Origin: Paenibacillus taiwanensis DSM 18679
Lineage (GTDB): Bacteria; Bacillota; Bacilli; Paenibacillales; Paenibacillaceae
Assembly (NCBI RefSeq): GCF_000425125.1
Contig: NZ_AULE01000001.1
Span: 1 to 64,000 of the forward strand
Direction of reading: 5' to 3'
Length of the DNA: 64,000 nucleotides
Part shown: piece after piece, positions 1 to 9,735 of the stretch
Numbering within the stretch: position 1 is the first letter of the stretch
Layout: each line of letters begins with the position of its first letter
The notes under the pieces: model-generated
Database searches by the model: none
Told to the model about the DNA's origin: nothing
Seen by the model: the letters and a program-made list of their open reading frames with translations, nothing else
Translations under genes and position numbers: made by a program

Positions 1-219
1 GCTGTAGTCAAAATCAGGAATATAAGTTGAATTAGACTTGTTATTACGAATTCCGCCATAATCACATGCTCCTAAATGGGAGTATTTCAAATCTCCTGAA
101 ACACAGTAGTTGCCAGATGGATCTTTGAATATCAATGGATTATTTACCACGTATGCATAACGATTTAGTGTCTCAGGTGAGGTCATTTTCCCTTCATACG
201 TATCCTAGCTAATAAACCG
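1..219 (-). pseudogene. displaced, broken RHS core/tip fragment
   Basis: Bases 1-219 repeat bases 1481-1699 with only about eight differences. They encode the end of the RHS core (NRYAYVVNN, DPSG) and the first residues of the toxin tip, continuing past the left edge. Where the intact gene reads RFINEDTYE this copy reads RFIS, then a TAG stop, then DTYE, so it cannot be read from upstream core sequence. There is no start codon or ribosome site of its own at the junction. This is the pattern of an orphan RHS tip left by recombination. Whether the tip diverges further left cannot be seen here. Confidence 0.85.
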
Positions 220-230
220 TTCATTTCTAT

Positions 231-265
231 AAAAATGGACGATGTCTCTTGAGAGCCACCGTCCA
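231..265 (-). terminator. rho-independent terminator after the immunity candidate
   Basis: On the minus strand TGGACG/CGTCCA arms and an inner TCTC/GAGA pair form a hairpin followed directly by five T. It sits just past the stop codon of the 294-890 gene and separates it from the displaced RHS fragment. Confidence 0.7.
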
Positions 266-293
266 ATAAGTTAATCTGTCGGTTGAGTCTTGA

Positions 294-890
294 TTATTTT
301 ATCTTATCTCTAATCCCATCTTTTAAAACAATACCTGTGTAGGGATCAATGTCGCACCAATACATTTTTTCTTCATTGTACAACTGTACAATCCATTCTT
401 CTTTATTATTAAAGTTATTGGTCATAATACTAATTCCATTATAAACGTCTTGAGATTTACTTGTTAATCGTGTTCGTGCAATGTTATAGGCCTCCTTACT
501 ATCTATTTTCCATTTGGCTAAATGGATTTCGTACGGCATTCTGGTATTATTTCTTCCTATACTATCTATACTAATTAATTCGCTAGAATCAGTATCAACT
601 ACAGCCTCTAAAACTTTTGGATTCTCGTTGTTTTTTTCTATATAGTAGTAAAATAAATTCCCCTTGTTCTCTTTTTTTTGCGTAATTACAACTTCACTCA
701 AATGATATTGGTCTAAGCCAAAATACTTATTAACTTCTGTCTCTACAAGTTTCTGAATTCCCTTTACAGTATTTAAACCATTCGGGAGTGGTATATTTAA
801 TTGAATATGCTGTGGCTCTTTTAAAAGGAAGAATAGACTTCCTGAACAGATGATTACTATTCCTAGTATATAAAACCACCATTTTTTCAA
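294..890 (-). CDS. membrane-anchored small protein, candidate RHS immunity protein
   Basis: This is a 198-residue protein with a TTG start at 890, preceded by a strong GGGGGAGG site six bases upstream. The open frame continues further upstream but there overlaps the RHS gene. Residues about 4-22 form one hydrophobic helix (YILGIVIICSGSLFFLL). The rest is a soluble domain with two PepSY-like stretches (AVVDTDSSELISIDS and WCDIDPYTGIVLKDG) and would lie outside the membrane. The gene begins 18 bases after the RHS stop codon, the usual place for an immunity gene. Its outward-facing topology would suit protection against a toxin that attacks the cell wall. The immunity role is inference from position and topology; the family itself is not recognised with certainty. 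Confidence 0.7.
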   Translation of the reverse strand: MKKWWFYILGIVIICSGSLFFLLKEPQHIQLNIPLPNGLNTVKGIQKLVETEVNKYFGLDQYHLSEVVITQKKENKGNLFYYYIEKNNENPKVLEAVVDTDSSELISIDSIGRNNTRMPYEIHLAKWKIDSKEAYNIARTRLTSKSQDVYNGISIMTNNFNNKEEWIVQLYNEEKMYWCDIDPYTGIVLKDGIRDKIK

Positions 891-907
891 TAGCTTCCTC
901 CCCCTTC

Positions 908-3900
908 TTATTTTACAGGTAACATCCACTCTGACATGAGGAAATGAGTGTAAGGTAGATATTGATAGATTCCATCCGCGTACTGACTCCCTTTTTTTAT
1001 GGCATCCTGAGTTCTCATTGATGAATTGTAATAGGGCACTACTTGCTTCCATTGATCCAATGAAAGCGTTGATATATTTACTTCCCTACCATAAACTTGA
1101 TATGCATTATATGTTAATATAACTGCAATTGTTTCAATGTTAAACGAATCATTATCTTTCAACATTTTTCTTAGTCCAGCTTGATCAGGTAAATTTTTAA
1201 GACCATCAATGGACTTCCAAGCACTAGCAGCTGTATCTGGTACTATTGCCCCTAGACCTACACTATCCCCAACAATATCCATGTCTTTTCTACTATATTG
1301 TTCTCTAAATATGATTGATCCTATTAAAGCAGGTGGTATTCCATACTTTCCTGCATAATGCTTAATATCTCCCGTGTTACTTCTTAAAGCACCAGTCGCG
1401 TTATTCATTATTGCAGATGCAGCATTCTTCCATGCTGGGAACTCCGCTCGAATCATACCTAATAACTTATTGTTTGCATGGCTGTAGTCAAAATCAGGAA
1501 TATAAGTTGAATTAGACTTGTTATTACGACTTCCGCCATAATCACATGCTCCTAAATGGGAGTATTTCAAATCTCCTGAAACACAATAGTTGCCGGATGG
1601 ATCTTTGAATATCAATGGATTATTTACCACGTATGCATAACGATTTAGTGTCTCAGGTGAAGTCATTTTCCCTTCATACGTATCCTCATTAATAAACCGC
1701 CCCATGCTTGGGTCGTACCATCTGGCTCGCAGGTACTGTAGTCCCGTTGTCTTATCCCAGTACTCACCTGAGTACTTCAAGATATTCGGTACAGTCTCCT
1801 TCTCTTCGAGCGGCTGGCCCCAAATGTCATAGCGATATTCATTCAGTTTCTGCCCTTGTTCGTCTACCAACGCAACCACATCACCATGCCCGTTCAGTTG
1901 GTAATATTGCATTTTACCGCTGGCAGCATCCTGACGGCCGACTAATTTGCCGTTTAGATCATGAATGTATACGTACTTCATCTGCGCCTTACCATCCGCA
2001 CCTATTGCTGCTTCCGCCAACAATAAGCTCTTCGCATCATAGTAATAACGGCTCTTGGTCTGATTCTCCGTCCGTTCGTACAGCAGACCCTCTCCTGTGT
2101 AAGAATACGTGACTGGATTGTGATCCCCTGCCGCCTTTACAAGCCGATTCTTCACATCATATTCGTACTGCGCTTCTTGAATCGGCAGCTCGCGGGAGCT
2201 TTCCATCGTTAATCGATTGTAACGCGCATCGTAGGAATAACGTTCGTCGAATTCACTGGACGTCTTGATCTGGTTCAACGGTGTATACGTAAAATGCGTC
2301 GCATAGTTGTTCTCATTCCGGTTTGTAATGTTGCTATTGGCATCATAGCCGTACTGGAACGTATTCATCGCAGCGTTATTTCTCGTATACGTTAATTGGG
2401 ACAACTTCACATCGGTATACTGCAACTGCGATACAAAAGCCGTACCATAGCTTTGCTGCGCCAACTGCCCGTTGCTAAGATAATCGTAACCAAATGTCTT
2501 GGCAGCGGAACCGCCGCTCGTTACACCTAACGTTTTCAAACGGTTCATGTTGTCGTAGCCTGCATCCACTTTTACGTTGGTTTGTGAAGCCTGAAGCTCA
2601 TAACCTGTCTGTTTGTTCAAGTCATAACTATTCGTCAGCCGTACGCCATCCGGGTATTGAATCTCCGTTAGAAATCCGGATATCGGCTGATATTTATAGC
2701 TTGTTGTGCCGCGATGATCTGTCATGCTCAGGCGTCTGCCCTCGGTATCATACGCGTATTGCACATTGTCATTCCCTGTTACCGTCTGCACCAGTTGATT
2801 CATATTGTTAAAATGGTTATCCGTCGCCACTCCACTGCGATCGATGGAACGCACCGGGTTACTGTTGGCATCATAATAGAACTTCTGTACTTGCCCCGTA
2901 CCATTAATACTCTTAATGACCTGCCCCAATTCATCGAACTCTTTCTTGGTGCTTTGCTGATTGCCATAGGTTGTTGTCACCAAGTTCCCAAGCATATCGT
3001 ACTCGTAGCTCGTTTGCTGGTTGTCTGCGTCAACAACGGCTAACAGTTGACCTAACGTATCATACTTGTATGTCGTCCGGTTCCCGTTTCCATCCGTAGA
3101 GGCTACAACAGCTCCCGCCAAGTTGTACTCTTTTTTCTGAATCGGCACATAGCTCTGCTTGTTTTGCAAGGATTCGATCATCAGTTCACGACCGAGTATA
3201 TCACTTGTGGAGCGTGTTCGGTTCTGTTCCGCATCAATCGTTGTTACACTTGAGCCGACGTCGTCATACTCCACCTTGGATGATGTCTGATCCGCATATG
3301 TCGTCTGTTTGAGGCGACCAAAGGCGTCATAGCTGTACCACGTCCTATTGCCATAGGCATCGTCCTGCCATAACAAACGGCTTGTGCGCTCGTCGTAACC
3401 ATATTTTACTTCGCCCAAGCCTTCTGTCTCTCTCACTTTGCGGCCAAGTGGATCAAACCAAACCTGTTGGACTTCACCTAACGTATTTTTAGCCATAATA
3501 TGATTGGTGTTGTCGTTATACACATAGCTGGCCTGCGCTTGGTTCGGCATCGTAACAGAGGTTGTGCGGCCTAGGCGATCGTAAGTGTACGACGTGGTCT
3601 GATTGAGACCATCCGTGTACGCAAGCAATCGACCTGTCAACGGATCGTACTGTGCTTTCTCCACGACAACACTCTTCTGTCCGTCGGCATTGGTCACTTC
3701 CACATCCTGCTGCGTGAGGAACGCATGCTGATACTGTGGCCCATACTGGTATCGGAATACCGTCGGCTTGCCGTTGTTATTGGCAGTCACCTTTGTCACA
3801 TTGCCAAAGCCATCATACTCAAAGTTCGTGTGCCGCAGCAGCGGTCCGCCTTCGGCATTCGCATACGTCTTTGACTCGGTCACTGAACCTTGCCCGTTCC

Positions 3901-6100
3901 GTACATAACGGGTTACGGACTGCTGGATAGCATCGACCTTGGTCGTTACCGTTTGCGGCAAAGCAAAGGTGGGGTCGTAAGTCGTGACGGTACTGGCCCC
4001 CATGCTGTTAGTTTCGCTTGTAATGTTACCATTACGGTCATATTGGCGGTTGACCGTTAGAGACGGGCTTTCGGCGCCACCGCTTCGCTTCTTGGTCAGG
4101 ATCTGGATCGGATACGGGTTGCCAATGTTTTCATCATAAGTTTGCTGTGTAATCTGTTGCGTAATTCCTCCGTCCAGAATCGTTTCTAAATTGTAAAATT
4201 TATTATCACCATTATCATTTGCTTTCTTATATTTAACCATAGTGGTCTGTTCATCGTTAGATATAATCACTTGATACTGGTGACTTCCCGCATATGCATA
4301 AGGATCCGATTCATATCGAAACATATTTTTATTACTATCCACTACACGACCATCTGCATATTGTGTCACATCTTTACGCTCAACAATTCGATATTGAATT
4401 TGTTTTGTCCCACTACTAGGACTACGTACTAGTGAATCATATGTAAAATGTGTTTTAGCTCCTGTCGGATGATGTATTCCATTAATAAGCGCGAAATCGT
4501 TACGCACATCAGGTTTTTGTTCTCCCATAACCGTAAACTTTGATTCGGCAAACTGGTAGGTGTAATGCGTTGACTTACCTGATATATCCGTAACTGACTG
4601 CAAATATTTCAAATCTGTACCAGAAATACTTCCAAGCTGATAAGTGACCTTATCCGTACCGTTTGTAGCAACAATTTGGTTCCATAAATAGGATAAAGTC
4701 AAGTTGTTCCCGATACTGTCACTCACTCGCTTCAGAACATATTCTGTTCCATATTGTTCATACACATATTTAAGGAAGTTACCGTAGCCATCTTCTTGGC
4801 GAATCAAATAGCCTTTATTTGAAAAATAGTACGTCATTCCGCTCTTGTATTTTAAAACGTATTCCGTGGTTACACCTTCAAAGGTCTTCGTATTATCTCT
4901 AAAAAACGTAACATCCTTAAACGGGTAATTCTCTAAGTAATTGTCTGTTCCAACCTTGTATACTCCAGCACCACCGGGCAGCGATACATACTGAATCTGG
5001 TCTCCCAACATCACATAGGGAATATCCCAAGACCATCCTTTACCCAATTGTACTCGTTGATCCATTACATTAGGCTTGGTTGCGGATTCATAAGCATATA
5101 TCGTTACCAGATCATAACTATTCAGAAAGAAAGAGTGCGTAGGGTATAACTCTAAAATATGAATATAATCACCAACCCGCACACTGCTAGTCCCTACTGA
5201 CACATTTTGATCTGGATAAGCTTGTTGCACCATTTCATTAACATGCTTAAATCCTATGTCTGTCGTGCGAAACCTGCCAGGTACAGTCACCCATTGTCCT
5301 GCGTAGTTAAATTGACCTGGAAAGTTTTGTGTATATTGCGTGTAGAACTCCCCACCATCCATTAACTGCGGATTATCGCCTGGAATTAATACCTTAACCT
5401 TCACTTTATACACAACATTAAAATCAGCCAAAAACATAGCAGATTGTTTAATACTTTTCTCATAAAATTCCGCTGCATTGCTATTATAGGAACGTGTCAA
5501 GTTAAAGGAAAGGCCATTGCGTCCGGGCAAACCTATATCTGTTGCTCTCAAGTTCAATGATCCGTCTTGTGTTGATATATTCTCAATACCCGTGCTCACG
5601 CTATATGGGGCTTGATCCAACTTCACATGTTGATTTATTAAACCTAATTTATCATATTCACTGCTAGCACTTCTTTTAGACCGCCTATACACGGAATCCG
5701 TTACAGATTGATTACCATAAACTGCTTCTAGCACACTCTCTATCCTATTCAGTTGTTCTTGAGGTAAATCCTTTAAATGGTAAGTCACATCCGTGACTGT
5801 CGGTGGCTCATACGGCTTCCCTTTACCCGGGAATAACATATATAGCGTTTCATATAATTTCGAAGCGTCTTCATTTTTGTCTAGTGCAGCAGCTATATCC
5901 ATTAAGCTGTAACCCGCATTCAGCATTTCAATAATGCTCGACGGTGACACTTTGTATTTCGCTGCCAAGCTATCAATGGTCAGCAACTCTCCCTGCTGCT
6001 GTCCTTCCAATGCCTGAACTGACTGCTGCATGGTTAGAATGCCAGGTGACAATATCTCTAAGCAAAGTGCGACGATTAGGATCCATGATATCTTTCTCAT
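908..6100 (-). CDS. secreted RHS/YD-repeat polymorphic toxin with lysozyme-like tip
   Basis: This is a 1730-residue protein. Residues 1-31 form a signal peptide, and residues about 40-75 a helical motif (LAAKYKVSPSSIIEMLNAGY). An RHS N-terminal region follows (LNLRATDIGLPGRNGLSFNL near 180). Many YD repeats fill about 430-1400 (e.g. YTYDRLGRTTSV), and the conserved core GLQYLRARWYDPSMGRFINE ends at DPSG near residue 1500. The last 230 residues are the variable tip. It contains YGIPPALIGSIIFREQ (candidate catalytic Glu near 1600), GDSVGLGAIVPDTAASAW and AVILTYNAYQVYG, which follow the E...GLGQIxPxTA...AYNAG order of lytic transglycosylases and related lysozymes. RHS proteins encapsulate and deliver such tips to neighbouring cells. 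The muramidase assignment is by motif order only. Confidence 0.9.
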   Translation of the reverse strand: MRKISWILIVALCLEILSPGILTMQQSVQALEGQQQGELLTIDSLAAKYKVSPSSIIEMLNAGYSLMDIAAALDKNEDASKLYETLYMLFPGKGKPYEPPTVTDVTYHLKDLPQEQLNRIESVLEAVYGNQSVTDSVYRRSKRSASSEYDKLGLINQHVKLDQAPYSVSTGIENISTQDGSLNLRATDIGLPGRNGLSFNLTRSYNSNAAEFYEKSIKQSAMFLADFNVVYKVKVKVLIPGDNPQLMDGGEFYTQYTQNFPGQFNYAGQWVTVPGRFRTTDIGFKHVNEMVQQAYPDQNVSVGTSSVRVGDYIHILELYPTHSFFLNSYDLVTIYAYESATKPNVMDQRVQLGKGWSWDIPYVMLGDQIQYVSLPGGAGVYKVGTDNYLENYPFKDVTFFRDNTKTFEGVTTEYVLKYKSGMTYYFSNKGYLIRQEDGYGNFLKYVYEQYGTEYVLKRVSDSIGNNLTLSYLWNQIVATNGTDKVTYQLGSISGTDLKYLQSVTDISGKSTHYTYQFAESKFTVMGEQKPDVRNDFALINGIHHPTGAKTHFTYDSLVRSPSSGTKQIQYRIVERKDVTQYADGRVVDSNKNMFRYESDPYAYAGSHQYQVIISNDEQTTMVKYKKANDNGDNKFYNLETILDGGITQQITQQTYDENIGNPYPIQILTKKRSGGAESPSLTVNRQYDRNGNITSETNSMGASTVTTYDPTFALPQTVTTKVDAIQQSVTRYVRNGQGSVTESKTYANAEGGPLLRHTNFEYDGFGNVTKVTANNNGKPTVFRYQYGPQYQHAFLTQQDVEVTNADGQKSVVVEKAQYDPLTGRLLAYTDGLNQTTSYTYDRLGRTTSVTMPNQAQASYVYNDNTNHIMAKNTLGEVQQVWFDPLGRKVRETEGLGEVKYGYDERTSRLLWQDDAYGNRTWYSYDAFGRLKQTTYADQTSSKVEYDDVGSSVTTIDAEQNRTRSTSDILGRELMIESLQNKQSYVPIQKKEYNLAGAVVASTDGNGNRTTYKYDTLGQLLAVVDADNQQTSYEYDMLGNLVTTTYGNQQSTKKEFDELGQVIKSINGTGQVQKFYYDANSNPVRSIDRSGVATDNHFNNMNQLVQTVTGNDNVQYAYDTEGRRLSMTDHRGTTSYKYQPISGFLTEIQYPDGVRLTNSYDLNKQTGYELQASQTNVKVDAGYDNMNRLKTLGVTSGGSAAKTFGYDYLSNGQLAQQSYGTAFVSQLQYTDVKLSQLTYTRNNAAMNTFQYGYDANSNITNRNENNYATHFTYTPLNQIKTSSEFDERYSYDARYNRLTMESSRELPIQEAQYEYDVKNRLVKAAGDHNPVTYSYTGEGLLYERTENQTKSRYYYDAKSLLLAEAAIGADGKAQMKYVYIHDLNGKLVGRQDAASGKMQYYQLNGHGDVVALVDEQGQKLNEYRYDIWGQPLEEKETVPNILKYSGEYWDKTTGLQYLRARWYDPSMGRFINEDTYEGKMTSPETLNRYAYVVNNPLIFKDPSGNYCVSGDLKYSHLGACDYGGSRNNKSNSTYIPDFDYSHANNKLLGMIRAEFPAWKNAASAIMNNATGALRSNTGDIKHYAGKYGIPPALIGSIIFREQYSRKDMDIVGDSVGLGAIVPDTAASAWKSIDGLKNLPDQAGLRKMLKDNDSFNIETIAVILTYNAYQVYGREVNISTLSLDQWKQVVPYYNSSMRTQDAIKKGSQYADGIYQYLPYTHFLMSEWMLPVK

Positions 6101-6209
6101 TTTAAATTTTTCCCCTTTTTTATTAGGCTACTTAAGAAATTAGACAAGTGGCACTACATATGATCCGTTACTGAAATTGCGTTAAAACAAGTAGATTGAT
6201 AAATCGTCT

Positions 6210-8153
6210 TTACTCTTCAATAACCATCGTCCTCAACAAGTTTCCATTGGTATCATACTGAAAATGTTTTTGTTTACCTTTGGACTCACTCCATTGAGTT
6301 AAACGTCCACTTTCGTCATATATAAACATTTCTACGATCCTGGCACGATTAACTTTTACATTTTTTAGTTGAACAGCACCTTTCCCATACCAAAACGCTC
6401 TAAACTCTAATGCATGTCCTTGCTTCATGTTCCTAAATTGGAGAGTAAAGTTATGAAAATTATCTTTATTTATAAACTTCTGACTACTAATATTTTCAAA
6501 TCCAAGAATTTCACCTGTTGTAGAATCATATACTTCAATCTTTACGATATTATCATGATTCATTGAAGAGCTCACCAATCTCATCGACCAGGTTGCAATC
6601 CAAGTTCCCTCATCCAGTTTTTTCTCATACGGACCGTAACTCATATAGCCTGGCTTATCTTGTTCAGGATTGACTACCCATATTTCATCATTAATCTTAC
6701 CTGATTGATGACTGATTATTGGATCAAACATATTCCACACTTTACCTGAAAGACTGGGGTCAATGTCCTTTAATTGAATATCACTCATTTTTATGTAAGC
6801 ATTCCCGTACCAATACACGCGAAATTCTAGTCTATGGCTAGGATCTGTGTGTAGAAAATTTAAATTATAATTTTTATACTGCATAGGACGCTCAAACTGC
6901 TGTCTAGTGATTTCCCGGGACGATAATATTTCGCCAGTTTCAAAATCGAACACCTCAAGTCTAGCTACCTTTGCATTATCTGCTGAATTGTTGTCTATCA
7001 TTAGAGGCCAACTAACTTTCCATGTACCTGCAGATAAAACCTTAACGTAAGGACCATAACTTAAATATCCTTCTTTATCTTGTTCTGTATTAGCAGCCCA
7101 ACTTTCACCTTCGATTCTCCCAATTCTATGTCCAACTGAGGGATCATCCATCCGCCAGCTTTTCTCATAATCTATTACCTTCGTCTTCATTGTAGATATG
7201 CTCTTTTCAGTTAGGTGAACTTCACCATACCAATACACTCTGAACTCCAACCGATGATGGGGGTTAATATTTAAAAACTTTAAAGCAAAGATTTGAGTCG
7301 TGTTAGGCTGAAAAAATTGCTGCCTAGTTATTTCACGCGAAGATATAATCTCTTTATCATCGAAATCATATACTTCTAGCCGCGCCACTTTTGCGTTATC
7401 AACTGATGTGTTGTCTATCATTAAAGACCAGTTCGTCTCCCAATTTCCCACTGCTAAATCTCTAACATAGGGTCCATAACTCAAGTAACCTGCTTTATCT
7501 TGTTGTGGATTTGCTGACCAGTTAGCTCCATCCATTTTCCCTGTATTATGACCTATTCCATCATCAGTCATTTTCCATTGTTTCAAAGCATGAATTTTCG
7601 TTATCTGATTAGTTGTTATGCTATTAATTTGTAATGGAACATCACCATACCAATACACTCTAAATTCCAACCGTTGATCCAACTTACTCTTTGTAAATTT
7701 CAGGTGAAAATCTTGATAAATGCTGCTACTTCTAAATTGATAGGTTCCTATATCTTGAAATGCTAAGATTTCTAATGTATCAGGATCATAAACCTCCAAT
7801 CTGGCCACTTCTTTGCTATCTAGCAATTTAGCATCAATTTTTAATGACCATGATGTGACCCATTCCCCTAAATTTAGATTACTTACGTAAGGTCCATAAC
7901 TCACATAGCCCTGTTTATCTTTGTCTGGATTTGCCAACCAGCCATCTCCTACTGCTCTACCAATTTGATGACCAATACTTGGATCCATCATATTCAACTT
8001 TAGTTGACCACTTTTTAAACCTATATCTACATTCTTTGAAGGTTGTTCTACCTCCTCCTTAGCTTCAACTGTGTGTTGAAAAATAAACATCATAAAAAAT
8101 AGAAAACAGATGGATAAAACATTCTTTCTACCCAAATTGAAAAATAACGTCAT
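6210..8153 (-). CDS. secreted protein with four tandem beta-sandwich-like repeats and a terminal YD repeat
   Basis: This 647-residue protein has an N-terminal signal peptide ending near VEAKEE. Four tandem units of about 140-150 residues follow. Each unit carries a DPSIGHQIG-like opening, YLSYGPYV, a W-x-x-x-W-x-L-x-I-D pattern, VARLEVYD, REITRQQF and LEFRVYWYG. The regular hydrophobic alternation suggests a carbohydrate-binding-type beta sandwich, but I do not recognise a named family. The last 45 residues are a YD repeat (FIYDESGRLTQW, FQYDTNGNLL) that stops abruptly with no RHS core or tip. It lies 109 bases upstream of the RHS gene in the same direction and may be cotranscribed with it. 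A wall- or glycan-binding accessory role is inferred. Confidence 0.85.
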   Translation of the reverse strand: MTLFFNLGRKNVLSICFLFFMMFIFQHTVEAKEEVEQPSKNVDIGLKSGQLKLNMMDPSIGHQIGRAVGDGWLANPDKDKQGYVSYGPYVSNLNLGEWVTSWSLKIDAKLLDSKEVARLEVYDPDTLEILAFQDIGTYQFRSSSIYQDFHLKFTKSKLDQRLEFRVYWYGDVPLQINSITTNQITKIHALKQWKMTDDGIGHNTGKMDGANWSANPQQDKAGYLSYGPYVRDLAVGNWETNWSLMIDNTSVDNAKVARLEVYDFDDKEIISSREITRQQFFQPNTTQIFALKFLNINPHHRLEFRVYWYGEVHLTEKSISTMKTKVIDYEKSWRMDDPSVGHRIGRIEGESWAANTEQDKEGYLSYGPYVKVLSAGTWKVSWPLMIDNNSADNAKVARLEVFDFETGEILSSREITRQQFERPMQYKNYNLNFLHTDPSHRLEFRVYWYGNAYIKMSDIQLKDIDPSLSGKVWNMFDPIISHQSGKINDEIWVVNPEQDKPGYMSYGPYEKKLDEGTWIATWSMRLVSSSMNHDNIVKIEVYDSTTGEILGFENISSQKFINKDNFHNFTLQFRNMKQGHALEFRAFWYGKGAVQLKNVKVNRARIVEMFIYDESGRLTQWSESKGKQKHFQYDTNGNLLRTMVIEE

Positions 8154-8286
8154 CTATTTTCCTCCCACATATTCATTCAAATTTCCTTCCCCTTCAATGC
8201 TCTATAATGTATATACAATTGTATGATCATACTTAATATTATTCATAATTGGAAACTTTGTCCTTGATAAATTTGTAATTTCGAGT

Positions 8287-8321
8287 AAAAGAACTGACTC
8301 TTTTGGAAATAGAATCAGCTC
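8287..8321 (-). terminator. terminator after the 8339 gene
   Basis: The minus strand reads GAGCTGATTCT, a loop, then AGAGTCAGTTC followed by TTTT. The arms pair with two G-U pairs. It lies about 20 bases beyond the stop codon of the 8339-9538 gene and should separate that gene from the next one. Confidence 0.65.
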
Positions 8322-8338
8322 TTTTTAGCATCAAAATA

Positions 8339-9538
8339 TTATTGTTTGCCTACCAAATTACCATTGTCGTCGTATGTATATTTAATCGTCTTCCCATTCG
8401 GATACGTGACCAATGCTAATTGTCCCTTGTTGTCATATGTATATTTCGCAAATTTAGTATTCCCTGTCGTATTCATAAAATTGAACTTAACGTTATCGAG
8501 GTCTAGAAAAGATCCTTCTTGCCCACCAACACCAAATCGTAATTCTACGCTCACCGCTTGAGGACGGATCACAACGTACTCGCGAGCTTCTCTCCATTGC
8601 CAGCTTTGATGCTGATAAACATGATGAACTTCGCCAATGCCTTGACCTTGCTTATTTTTTTGAATTACACTCATTTCTACTCTTCCATGTAACATCGCGT
8701 AACGCATATAGGCACTCAACTCATACGTAGCCCCACTGATAACCGGGATGGATTCAGACATACCATACTGGTAAGAAGCAGCATCTTTCACTCCACTATA
8801 CAGACGATAATGGTATTTTCCTGCAATAGGTTCGTAAGGTGCTAACGTCGCAAGCGGTTGGTCACTAATTCCATTACGCCAATGTAACTCCCAAAAGTCT
8901 GGCAAATTATTGTGATTATCGTCTTCTTCAAATTCTCCATATACATTTAGAGGCTTGAATTCAACCTGATCTACATCCAAGTAAGCCCCTTCTTCCCATC
9001 CTACTCCAAGTCGAAGGCGCACGGATGTTGTCTCTGGATGAAGGACAAATCTATTATTTGTACTTTCCCACTTCCATGCTCCGTTGTTATAAACATATTG
9101 AATTTCTCCAATATTGTTACCTTGACTATCCATCTGAATTATACAGATCTGTGCCAGGCCAACTGGCAGCGTATACCTTAACTGTGCTTTTAACTCATAT
9201 GCGTTTCCTCCTGTAACAGCAATCCGATCCGACAAGATATACTGTGCTGCGGTGGTATCACCGGTCCCATTGTAGAGACGAAGATGGTATTTGCCGCTGA
9301 CAGGTTCATAAGGGGCCAGTAAGGCAGCAGGGTTTAAGCTCGTGCCATTTCTCCAATTTAATTCCCAAAAATCAGGTAGTTGGTTAGCATTCACATCTTT
9401 CTCAAAATCTCCATTAATACGATCTACATAAGGTTTTGACAATTGAACCGCTTGTACGTGTCCAGCAAAATTTCCTATCAAAAGCACAACAAATACTAGA
9501 AAAGCTACTACTTTAGGCAACTTGTGACTCATAAACAC
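8339..9538 (-). CDS. secreted protein with two carbohydrate-binding-like domains and YD repeats
   Basis: The protein has 399 residues, with a signal peptide over about residues 1-30. Two copies of a roughly 155-residue module follow. Each begins DFEKDVNANQLPDFWEL or similar, then LAPYEPVSGKYHLRLYNG, and ends in a YLDVDQVEF-like strand. This is the pattern of CBM_4_9-like jelly-roll domains that often precede RHS regions. The C-terminus is two YD repeats (KYTYDNKGQLALVTYPNG, KYTYDDNGNLVGKQ) and then a stop, so there is no RHS shell, core or toxin. A TATAAT box lies near 9567-9572 on the minus strand. Together with the 6210 gene it forms a set of short YD-tailed satellites upstream of the full RHS gene. 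Function unknown; surface glycan binding is likely. Confidence 0.85.
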   Translation of the reverse strand: MFMSHKLPKVVAFLVFVVLLIGNFAGHVQAVQLSKPYVDRINGDFEKDVNANQLPDFWELNWRNGTSLNPAALLAPYEPVSGKYHLRLYNGTGDTTAAQYILSDRIAVTGGNAYELKAQLRYTLPVGLAQICIIQMDSQGNNIGEIQYVYNNGAWKWESTNNRFVLHPETTSVRLRLGVGWEEGAYLDVDQVEFKPLNVYGEFEEDDNHNNLPDFWELHWRNGISDQPLATLAPYEPIAGKYHYRLYSGVKDAASYQYGMSESIPVISGATYELSAYMRYAMLHGRVEMSVIQKNKQGQGIGEVHHVYQHQSWQWREAREYVVIRPQAVSVELRFGVGGQEGSFLDLDNVKFNFMNTTGNTKFAKYTYDNKGQLALVTYPNGKTIKYTYDDNGNLVGKQ

Positions 9539-9648
9539 CTTATCCTTTCTCCAATCTCTTACCTACATTATACTCCGAACCCATTATTAAGGAGAATGAT
9601 TAATTATGTAATAAAATCAATAAAGTATGACTATTTGAACACATAAAA

Positions 9649-9688
9649 AAGCTGACAAAGGCCCCCTTACTCGGTCCCTTACCAGCTT
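9649..9688 (-). terminator. terminator after the SDR gene
   Basis: On the minus strand AAGCTG and AAGG pair with CCTT and CAGCTT across a loop, followed by TTTTTT. It sits about 50 bases downstream of the SDR stop codon. Confidence 0.75.
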
Positions 9689-9735
9689 CAAATACCTTCT
9701 CAATTTTAACGTGCCTAAACCTCCATTCTCACTAC

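Noticed and set aside
1708-3930. Several plus-strand frames of 60-134 codons within the RHS gene
   Set aside because: They are reverse-strand shadows of YD repeats, with no ribosome sites.
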